Shown here: in pieces, positions 56,479 to 63,427 of the stretch
How the letters are laid out: the number at the start of each line of letters is the position of its first letter
How positions within the stretch are numbered: position 1 is the stretch's first letter
Source of the DNA: Clostridiales bacterium
Lineage (GTDB): Bacteria > Bacillota > Clostridia > Lachnospirales > WQUN01
Direction: 5' to 3'
Assembly (NCBI GenBank): GCA_031269465.1
Contig: JAISZB010000216.1
Coordinates: forward strand, 1-64,000
Length of the DNA stretch: 64,000 nt
Translations under genes and position numbers: made by a program
The notes under the pieces: model-generated
The model's input: the letters and a program-made list of their open reading frames with translations, nothing else
What the model was told of the DNA's origin: nothing
Databases searched by the model: none

Positions 56479-56604
56479 GGTTATCCACGCCGGGCCCTTC
56501 CACGAAAGCGCCTTGATCTCCCCGCGCTCGAATGGCGGCAGGCGTTGAAACGCGCGGCCTTCTGTGGTACACTTGCATTGATCCACAGGGATCCGCTTCT
56601 TCAT
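56470..56604 (-). pseudogene. Possible IS30-type transposase N-terminal remnant
   Basis: Minus-strand frame [20 protein letters not shown] then IKALSWKG resembles the helix-turn-helix start of IS30-family transposases (pattern LxPFERGxIxAL), then loses similarity. GC content differs from its surroundings. It starts where the msrB remnant ends, so an insertion-deletion may have damaged msrB. Tentative. Confidence 0.35.
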
Positions 56605-56683
56605 TTTTGTTCTCGCAAACTAAATGATGCCGTGTTTCCCTATGAATTTCTACGGATGTATCTGCTGCATTTCATTTTACAAT

Positions 56684-56774
56684 GAACCACTGCCTATTTT
56701 TGAGCTTGATACACAGCTTCTCAGTGGGCAATCAATCTCAAAAATAGGCGCATATTACTGCCAATCAGTATATC
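56684..56774. repeat. PAL-1 short copy
   Basis: CTGCCTATTTTTGAGCTTGA and its mirror CAATCTCAAAAATAGGCGCA, end CCAATCAGTATA. Confidence 0.8.
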
Positions 56775-56842
56775 TTAGATTGCGTTATCTGCATTTTAAT
56801 ATGCTGATGCGCATAATGTTCAATTAATGAGGAGGAATTTAA

Positions 56843-57157
56843 GTGATTCTTGCAACTACAGACGGAATTCCGGGAAAAAGCTATGATCTCCTGGGGCTAG
56901 TAAAGGGCAGCATGGTTCAGTCAAAGCACATCGGCAAAGATATTATGGCCGGCTTCAAGACTGTTATCGGAGGAGAGATCAAAGGTTACACGGAGATGAT
57001 GAATGAAGCGCGCGAAATGGCGACTAAGCGCATGATAGCCGAGGCCGAGGCGCTTGGGGCGGATGCGGTGGTAGCTACGAGATATTCTTCATCATCTATC
57101 ATGCAGGGATGCGCAGAGGTCATAGCATTTGGCACAGCTGTTAAGTTCAAGCAGTAG
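56843..57157 (+). CDS. YbjQ-family protein
   Basis: 104 residues from GTG 56843 (GAGGAGGAATTTAA upstream). TTDGIPGKSYDLLGLVKGSM, then IMAGFKTVIGGEIKGYTEMM and ALGADAVVATRYSSSSI are diagnostic of the YbjQ/UPF0145 family (PF01906), which forms pentameric rings; function is not established. A PAL-1 copy starts one base after its stop codon. Confidence 0.93.
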   Translation: MILATTDGIPGKSYDLLGLVKGSMVQSKHIGKDIMAGFKTVIGGEIKGYTEMMNEAREMATKRMIAEAEALGADAVVATRYSSSSIMQGCAEVIAFGTAVKFKQ

Positions 57158-57158
57158 A

Positions 57159-57384
57159 TATACTGCTTTTCATATAAACTCCCTATGAAGCTTCGCTTCA
57201 CCGGCAATGATGAAAATATTAAGTCAATTGTGTGTTTGAGGCATGGACAAGTGTCCACAAAATGTATTTTCGTACTAAATTACCTTTTTTGAGCTTGATT
57301 ATACAGCGAGTGCGAAATGCCGACATCAATCGAACCACTCAATGGATAATCAACAAAAAAGGGAATATTTGATGAAAAGCGGCA
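57159..57384. repeat. PAL-1 copy with module C inserted
   Basis: TATACTGCTTTTCATATAAA start, module C at 57182-57280, then TTTTTTGAGCTTGATTATAC, GTGCGAAATGCCGACATCAA and GAAAAGCGGCAT end. Confidence 0.9.
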
Positions 57385-57443
57385 TCTTCATTCATTTTTG
57401 CCGAAGAACCAGGCGGGAGGCATTTCCTGCCGATTCCTCGCGT

Positions 57444-58139
57444 TTAACGCTGCGGCGTATATTTCACCGAAACATTTCCTATCATGTGCCGTTCGCCTTG
57501 GCCATCTCCGATGTACTCCGCCTGCGGCTGCGTTTCTTGGGCGTCGGATCCGAGCGCAATCAAAGCTGTGTACGATACGCGATCTTCTTGCCTGAGCGTT
57601 GCTTCAAGGCGTATATAGTAGACTCCAGCTGAAACGGGATGTCCTTCATCATCGCTTAAATCCCATGTGAAAGCCAGATCACCGGAGGCGGGCGTAGCGC
57701 TGGAAACAGCGTCAATCCAGGCTTCGCCCCTGCTCTTTAGATCAGAGGCCTCAACCCATATCGGAATTGAGTTTTCACGGTATGACCAACCGCCAGTTGC
57801 TGTGAAGCTGGTAGCGAAAATGGTTTTTATATAATTTCCTTCTGAATCTTCGACCCAAACGGCAAACTGGTTGCTGCCGCTGCCACTTTGCCTTTCGTAT
57901 TTAAAAGAGATTTCCAATGCGCCTCTGGCATCGCCTTCAGGTTGCGCTGTCTCATCATTGATAGCATCTCCAGCGGTTTCTTCTGGCTGCCCTAAATCAT
58001 CCAGCGGTATTGAAGAACTTTCAGATATAGTTTCTGAAGGAAAGCTTTGGGAGGAATTCGCGTCGGTTCCTCGGTCACAGCCTGAAAGCAGAATGAGGAT
58101 AAATAAAAACGCTAAAGCCTTAGCTTTTGCCTGTTCCAT
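57444..58139 (-). CDS. Lipoprotein with DUF2271-like domain
   Basis: 231 residues from the ATG at 58139 (AAAAGGAGGCGTTTT upstream). Lipobox LLSGC (Cys about 20). After a Ser/Glu-rich linker, YERQSGSGSNQFAVWVEDSE, TIFATSFTATGGWSYRENSI and WDLSDDEGHPVSAGVYYIRL match the DUF2271/FlgD-Ig-like group of exported proteins, often tied to flavin-based redox proteins. No partner gene is nearby. Confidence 0.82.
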   Translation of the reverse strand: MEQAKAKALAFLFILILLSGCDRGTDANSSQSFPSETISESSSIPLDDLGQPEETAGDAINDETAQPEGDARGALEISFKYERQSGSGSNQFAVWVEDSEGNYIKTIFATSFTATGGWSYRENSIPIWVEASDLKSRGEAWIDAVSSATPASGDLAFTWDLSDDEGHPVSAGVYYIRLEATLRQEDRVSYTALIALGSDAQETQPQAEYIGDGQGERHMIGNVSVKYTPQR

Positions 58140-58268
58140 AAAACGCCTCCTTTTCTTAGGTTTTTTGCCTGGATTCAACAATGTTTTTTCATTTGAAGAA
58201 GACTTGAGGTACCATGGCTCTTTTCTATACTGGCGCGCATAGGAGAGTTCCGATTTTTAGTCTGGTTA

Positions 58269-58386
58269 TATACTGATTTGCATATGAAACTGCCTTGGAG
58301 CTTGGCTATACAACGAGTGCGATTGATATCGGCACTTGACGCCTTGAAAGGTGGGCAATCAGAACATTTGACTGCGCACCAGTATA
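58269..58386. repeat. PAL-1 copy
   Basis: TATACTGATTTGCATATGAA start, GAGTGCGATTGATATCGGCA core, CATTTGACTGCGCACCAGTA end. Confidence 0.88.
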
Positions 58387-58522
58387 TCTCTGAATGATTA
58401 AGCCGCCGTTCAGATCAATTGTATCATAACTGGCACTTAAACCTCAAGTGGCAAGAAGTCAATGTAGAACTGCAGGAAGAACTTCTAGTTGCAAGGTCTG
58501 CAGCCTGGCGTTTGCCGCACTG

Positions 58523-58639
58523 CGAATCTGCATTCCCTGTTTTTAGCCGTTATCCATTGAGTAGCGCGAAATGCCGATCAATCGCACTCGCTGTGTAATC
58601 AAGCTCCCCAAAAGGCAATTTTCTATGAAGATCAGTATA
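58523..58639. repeat. PAL-1 copy (diverged)
   Basis: GCGAATCTGCATTCCC start, GCGCGAAATGCCGATCAATC core, AATCAAGCTCCCCAAAAGGC, and GATCAGTATA end. Confidence 0.75.
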
Positions 58640-58659
58640 TTTGCACATAGTCTTTTAAG

Positions 58660-59500
58660 TGACTGGCCGTATGCATGCGTTCCAATTCAAAGCGGCGCTT
58701 ATGGGCGCGACATTCATGGTCGAGCGCGGCAGCGGCGAGAAAATCGGGACGTACAAAACCGCGCCTTGACCGTCCCGAAAAACAGGGCAAAGCTCGTGAC
58801 GTACTCGTCGTTGACAAGCCCCAGCGAGGCGTTGCGGCAGTCTATGGCGTTGTTGTGCGTCGTACAATCAATCGCTGAAATACAAAATCCTCGTCACAAC
58901 CAATAAGGGCGATACTAAAATCATCGCGGACAATGATTGTATGTGCCCCTCACGATTTTGTTCAGGCGCACCGCGTTTGTGGGTATAACGTCGCGCCAGT
59001 AGAAGTCGGTAAGCGACACGGCGGAGGTTTTCTGCAACACTTTGATGTCATAGCGGATAGGATTTGTACACCCGTGTTCGCAGAGTAGTTTAGGAAGTCG
59101 TGCTTGATGATTTGTGTGGCGAACTCGATTTCGTTTGTCCATCGCTTCGGCAGAGATTTTGTGTCGTCGCATCTAAGCTTCGTGATTTTGATTTGCCCTG
59201 GGTTCGCAAAGGTTGAAACGCCGCAGGTTTACGCCACAGTGAACAAAGGTCTGGAGAACGGCTACAAGTTCGCCAACAGGGTGATTGGGCGGGAAATATG
59301 GCTCGGAATGGGTCGTGGGAGCAAATTGCTGGGTGACTGCCTTGCTTTCGACACCTGCTCGGTTTCCGCGCACGGGTTGCTGAACAAAGGTGAGACGTGG
59401 AGCGGTTTATCTGACCCACGTCTCACTGACATTTATGCAAACGCAATCCGTAGACTACGAAACATCATGCAAGGCAGTTAATAGCGTTCGATCGATGTCG
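58660..59500. pseudogene. Mosaic of unidentified gene remnants
   Basis: GC-richer than its surroundings and full of protein-like but interrupted frames. Minus strand 58921-59172 reads VSLTDFYWRDVIPTNAVRLN and IVRGTYNHC; plus strand 59200-59481 reads ETPQVYATVNKGLENGYKFA and LLGDCLAFDTCSVSAHGLLN up to a natural stop. I recognise neither. Pieces appear truncated at both ends and on opposite strands, as in a decayed imported segment. Confidence 0.5.
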
Positions 59501-60002
59501 TATGCCCGATAAAGAAGACGACGCTCGCAACCATAGCGAACGGGTTTTTCAGCCACACAGATACGCAGAGGCAATAAAGCGGCACAGGCGAGAACTATGA
59601 TTAAGCCTTTGGAGAAGCCCAAAAAGCAACAAACCCAGCAGACGCAATACTCAGCAAGAAGCATTACAGCAGCAATAAATGCCGCGCCCTTGAAATTCGG
59701 CTTGTTAAAGCCGCTGACAAAGGCAACGGAAACGCCGCCCTCCGACTTCTCGTGAAAACTGCGGGTATAATCCTTGCGGATTACGAGTATCAGCAACGCC
59801 ACGGTCAGACTGACGCCGACCATTTCCAGTACGCCAAGCAGCGGCGCTGCGGGCGCGTTATCAGCGAGAGGATTGACTTGCGGCGGCATCAGCATATACG
59901 GCAAATACGGAAGTTCTTGCAAGCACCCGCCGTAAAACGGAGGCAAAGGAAAAGCGAGCAAGTATAACGCGAACTCGCTTTTCCGCTTTATTCTCCTCCG
60001 CA
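59455..60002 (-). pseudogene. Truncated membrane protein downstream of merR
   Basis: A continuous frame runs from inside the end of the MerR gene to 59455. Three hydrophobic segments: GVLEMVGVSLTVALLILVIR, GAAFIAAVMLLAEYCVCWVC, and GLIIVLACAALLPLRI. Its RBS is poor and its C-terminus ends among remnants, so I treat it as a fragment, perhaps of an exporter controlled by the MerR protein. Family unknown. Confidence 0.4.
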
Positions 60003-60749
60003 ATGTATCTTCACCGCGTCGCGCAGGAACACAGCGCATCCGGGCGCGATTTTGTCGTAGTAAGCCATGAAGCGTGGGTCATCGACGTACATCTGCGCCA
60101 CACCGAGATGGGCTTCCTTGGTGTAATTGTCCCAATAGAAACAGAGCCAGCGTTTGTGCAGCTCTGCGACTTTCTGCGCGAGTCCGCTTGCCGGATCGCC
60201 TTGCTCAAACGCCGCTTTAAGCGTGTCATTCAGTTCAGCCGCGAGCCGCTCCATTTCGGCGTATTGCTCTTTGGTCGCGCCTTTGAGCTTGGCGTTGGAG
60301 AGATTCACCATGTCATCGCCGTATTTGGCTCGAATTTCTTCGCCATACTGCTTTTCGTTGTCGTCTATGAGCTTCTGCTTAAAGCCCACGAATTTTTCTT
60401 CGTCTGTCATATTGAGTTCCCCTTTCATTGAGCGAATGCTCTTTTCCACATTGGCAATCAGCCTGTCAAGCTGCTCCCGGCGTGATTTGAGCGCTGCCAG
60501 GTGGCTTTCAAGAGCCTGCCGCCCGTCAAAACTATTGCTTGCCAATATCCTGCCAATCTCAGCGAGTTCCACGCCTAACTCGCGGTAAAAAAGGATCTGT
60601 TGCAAGCGGTCAACCTCAGTTTCGCCGTAAATGCGATAGCCGTTGCTGCGGATTACCTTGGGTTTGAGCAACCCGCACTCGTCGTAATAGCGGAGCGTTC
60701 GGGCGCTGACACCCGCGAGCTTCGCCAGTTTGTTTATTGTGTACTCCAT
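59988..60749 (-). CDS. MerR-family regulator with TipAS-type effector domain
   Basis: 253 residues. N-terminal MerR winged helix-turn-helix: YTINKLAKLAGVSARTLRYY, DECGLLKPKVIRSNGYRIYG, then a dimerisation coiled coil (ALKSRREQLDRLIANVEKSI, about 85-105). The C-terminal half (EQYGEEIRAKYGD; YAEMERLAAELNDTLKAAFE; LCFYWDNYTKEAHLGVAQMY) is a TipAS domain, which binds drug-like peptides in known members. GGAGGCGCGCCTA precedes the ATG. Promoter with 19-base spacing just upstream, so probably autoregulated. Confidence 0.92.
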   Translation of the reverse strand: MEYTINKLAKLAGVSARTLRYYDECGLLKPKVIRSNGYRIYGETEVDRLQQILFYRELGVELAEIGRILASNSFDGRQALESHLAALKSRREQLDRLIANVEKSIRSMKGELNMTDEEKFVGFKQKLIDDNEKQYGEEIRAKYGDDMVNLSNAKLKGATKEQYAEMERLAAELNDTLKAAFEQGDPASGLAQKVAELHKRWLCFYWDNYTKEAHLGVAQMYVDDPRFMAYYDKIAPGCAVFLRDAVKIHCGGE

Positions 60750-60773
60750 TAGGCGCGCCTCCTGACAACGGAT

Positions 60774-60804
60774 ATTATAAACCTTTCCGTAACGTCAATG
60801 TCAA
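60774..60804 (-). promoter_or_regulatory. MerR-type promoter/operator of the TipA-like gene
   Basis: On the minus strand TTGACA, a 19-base spacer, TATAAT. The over-long spacer is the hallmark of MerR-activated promoters. An imperfect dyad (GACGTTAC ... GGAAAGGTT) occupies the spacer. Confidence 0.75.
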
Positions 60805-60831
60805 TAGCCCAATAAAGCTTTTTCAGAAAAG

Positions 60832-61065
60832 GACGGTGATTTTACGCAGTTAATCTTCAGTGAAAAGCCCTCGCAGGCTAAATCTTACGCCGCTGTACTC
60901 TGCGAGACCGCCGCAAAAGACGGTAACGTTGAGGGCGACGGTTATATTGCGACGTGGTGTTTTGGGCATCTGCTCGAACTGGCTGCGCCTGACGCTGGCA
61001 ACTGGCAGGCAGATCTTTCAAGGGCGTGTACTCTTTCCATGACATTGGTTATTCTCTTGCCATAG
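60832..61065 (+). pseudogene. DNA topoisomerase III N-terminal fragment
   Basis: LIFSEKPSQAKSYAAVLCET, then GNVEGDGYIATWCFGHLLEL and AAPD match the Toprim start of TopB-type topoisomerase III. The start codon region is frame-shifted (GTG at 60836 is in another frame), and similarity ends at about residue 65. Another unrelated frame (YSFHDIGYSLAIGESHTFTP, ...DWLADLLTPERYRIV) follows to 61157. TopB is typical cargo of integrative conjugative elements, so this may be a relic of one. Confidence 0.7.
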
Positions 61066-61338
61066 GTGAAAGCCACACATTCACGCCAGATATTGATTGG
61101 CTGGCAGATCTATTGACTCCCGAACGTTATCGCATTGTGACAAGTATATTCTATTGAATTGAAGCGCCCAAAGAAAAACTGGAGTACAAAGTCCAGTTTG
61201 ACGTGAGTGAATGAGGCTTTCATTTTTTTTCACAACCAGCGCGATATCGAGCGAAATTTCCTGTCTATATAAGTAGAGGCGGGAGAAGCCGCGCGGCGTC
61301 TGAAAGCTTAAATCCGAAGCGTTGCAGGAGGACACTTG
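61066..61338. other. Gene-tail remnant and sigma-gene upstream region
   Basis: Contains the 61020-61157 tail fragment noted with the topoisomerase relic, then about 180 bases of leader. GCAGGAGGACACTTG gives the ribosome-binding site for the sigma gene. Confidence 0.4.
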
Positions 61339-61982
61339 ATGGACGATGAACGGATTTTAGGTTTGTTCTGGCTGCGGTCGGATGACGCTTTGACTGCTGT
61401 GGCAGAGAGATTCGGCGCGTACTGCCGCAAAATCGCCGTAAATATACTGCTTTTCATATAAAATAATCTTTTTTGGAGCTTGATTATACAGGCTTCAATG
61501 GATAATCAAGCTCCAAAAAAGAAACATTTGATGAAAAGCGGTATATCTTGCGTGACGACGGCGACAGCGACGAGTGCGTGAACGAGACATGGCTTAGGGC
61601 TTGGAACTCTATCCCACCTGCCCGTCCGTCACGGCTTGACGCATTCCTCGGCAAGATAACGCGAAACATCGCGCTGAACCGCTATGAGGCGGCGCATACG
61701 GCAAAGCGTGGCGGCGGAGCTGTGGAAATCGCCCTTGACGAGCTTGCCGCCATACCTGTGCCGGAATCCGCCGACGAGGGTGAAATCACGAGGGTGATAA
61801 ATTCGTTTCTGCTCGCTGAGCCTGCTGAACAAGCCGACATATTCGTCAAGCGCTACTTCTACCTCCGGAGCGTCAAGGAAATCGCCGCAGAGTACAGCTA
61901 CAAGGAAAGCAAAGTCGCTTCCACCCTGTTTCGTATGCGCACCAGGCTCAAAGCTCAGCTTGAAAGCGAGGGTCTAATGTGA
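61339..61982 (+). pseudogene. ECF-type RNA polymerase sigma factor, split by PAL-1
   Basis: The first 35 codons (61339-61443) encode MDDERILGLFWLRSDDALTA through YCRKIAVN; the reading frame then hits TAA inside a PAL-1 copy. After the repeat, LRDDGDSDECVNETWLRAWN (region 2) and SVKEIAAEYSYKESKVASTL (region 4 helix-turn-helix) continue to a normal stop. Deleting 101 bp (61443-61543) rejoins AAT-ATC-TTG-CGT-GAC in one frame of about 180 residues, normal for this sigma class. The stop overlaps the start of the next gene, the usual sigma/anti-sigma arrangement. Translation could restart at TTG 61548, but region 2 would be incomplete. Confidence 0.93.
61443..61545. repeat. PAL-1 copy inserted in the sigma gene, flanked by TA
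   Basis: 99-bp element TACTGCTTTTCATATAAAAT ... AAGCGGTA (61445-61543) between TA at 61443-61444 and TA at 61544-61545. Inner arms TTTTTTGGAGCTTGATTAT and mirror ATAATCAAGCTCCAAAAAA. Same short form (central part deleted) as the copy at 35902-35999. Confidence 0.95.
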
Positions 61983-63427
61983 AAAACGATAAGATATTAA
62001 AAGCGATGAGCGGTATTGATTATGAACTGGTCAGCCGCGCCGCCGCTCCGGTAAAGAAAGAAAACGAAAAGCGCGTTAACTTCGCGCTGTGGCTCAAATG
62101 GGCTATGCCTGTGGCGGCTTGTCTGGTACTTGCCATTGGCCTGTTCTCCATGCACGGCGTGTTGTTCCCGTCAATAAGCGGTACGGGCGGATCAAACAAC
62201 GTCCCACAAGCCGCCGCAGGTGGTGGTTCAGAAAATGGCGGCAGCGTTGACAGTGCATTGGCTGGAGGTATTGAAGGCGCAAGCCCGGCGGTTGCGCCTC
62301 CTGCCTCTAAACCACAACCTGTTTTGCGGATTGGAAAAACAACTTTTATGAGGCCTTTTTCATCTGATGTTATGAACGGCTTTGAGATGAGTCTGACGGA
62401 AGAACAGATAAAGCAGATAGTGCCGGGACTTAGCTTGACACTCGGCGGCAGCGGTCAATACCAGATGGATGGCTCGTTATATAGGCTGGCGCTCATTGAA
62501 ACCGAAAAGCCTGCAAGGACTGATTTGCCTGCTTATCATGGCGAATACTACTACCGTACAGCCATTGAAATTTCTCCATTAGGCGATGTCCGCTCTGATA
62601 GTGTCCTCGAAGGGAATGGTTCCAAAGTCACCAATATGAACGGCATAGAAGTATCGTCTTTCAAGTTTATTGGTAACGATAAGAACATTGTCTATTACCA
62701 GTCCGATTTCAAAATCGTAGGTATTGGCTACAGGGTCTCCATATACGACAGCGCCAACAAGATAAATCAAGGCGATGAAAAAGGCGCGGTACGGCTTACT
62801 GAGATTGTTTCCGGCATAATCAACAGCAGATCAGCCGATTTGTCAGACGTGCTGACCGCTGACTATCCTGATTTACGCTCCGACGAATTGACGCTGGAAC
62901 AGGCTTATGAGGAATCAGACTTCGGCGCGTATATCCCTAATGGCATACCGAACGAGTTTGAGTTTTCAACCAGCTATCGCGTTAACAAACCAAACCAGAA
63001 CGATTTGTCCGTCCATTGGGCAACGGGCTGCAAGTATATTGAGATTACCGCAGGCGATGCGGCACTGAACGGTGATTTGTACGACGACGAAGTATACGGC
63101 TACAGCGGCACATTGGTTCACGCGAATGAAACCGAGAAATATGATTTATCGCTGTATCCTGTTCCGAGAGCCGACTCCGTGCCGGATGAACTCCGTCTGG
63201 TCGTTGACAGTCCTGTATTCTATGCGGACGAGATGACGATTGATGTTATCGGAAAGCGTATCTACACGCTTGGTGAAACAGGGGAGAATGAAATTAACGT
63301 TCCCAGAGCTGATTTCAGCGTACTGTATGGCGATGTACTTGTCAATTTCATGTCCAAAGGCTTATCCGCCGAACAGATTTGGACGATGGTTCAGGAAGTC
63401 GGAAACAACAATGGAGGTGTCAGATGA
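61979..63427 (+). CDS. Anti-sigma-factor-like membrane protein
   Basis: 482 residues from GTG 61979, overlapping the sigma gene stop. A short cytoplasmic part (residues 1-40), one transmembrane segment (LKWAMPVAACLVLAIGLFSM, about 38-57), a Gly/Ser/Pro-rich linker, and a large external region (about 120-480) without a family I can name. Position and layout fit a sigma-regulator anchored in the membrane and sensing the outside. With the sigma gene broken it has no obvious partner. The stop overlaps the next ATG (ATGA). Confidence 0.8.
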   Translation: MKNDKILKAMSGIDYELVSRAAAPVKKENEKRVNFALWLKWAMPVAACLVLAIGLFSMHGVLFPSISGTGGSNNVPQAAAGGGSENGGSVDSALAGGIEGASPAVAPPASKPQPVLRIGKTTFMRPFSSDVMNGFEMSLTEEQIKQIVPGLSLTLGGSGQYQMDGSLYRLALIETEKPARTDLPAYHGEYYYRTAIEISPLGDVRSDSVLEGNGSKVTNMNGIEVSSFKFIGNDKNIVYYQSDFKIVGIGYRVSIYDSANKINQGDEKGAVRLTEIVSGIINSRSADLSDVLTADYPDLRSDELTLEQAYEESDFGAYIPNGIPNEFEFSTSYRVNKPNQNDLSVHWATGCKYIEITAGDAALNGDLYDDEVYGYSGTLVHANETEKYDLSLYPVPRADSVPDELRLVVDSPVFYADEMTIDVIGKRIYTLGETGENEINVPRADFSVLYGDVLVNFMSKGLSAEQIWTMVQEVGNNNGGVR

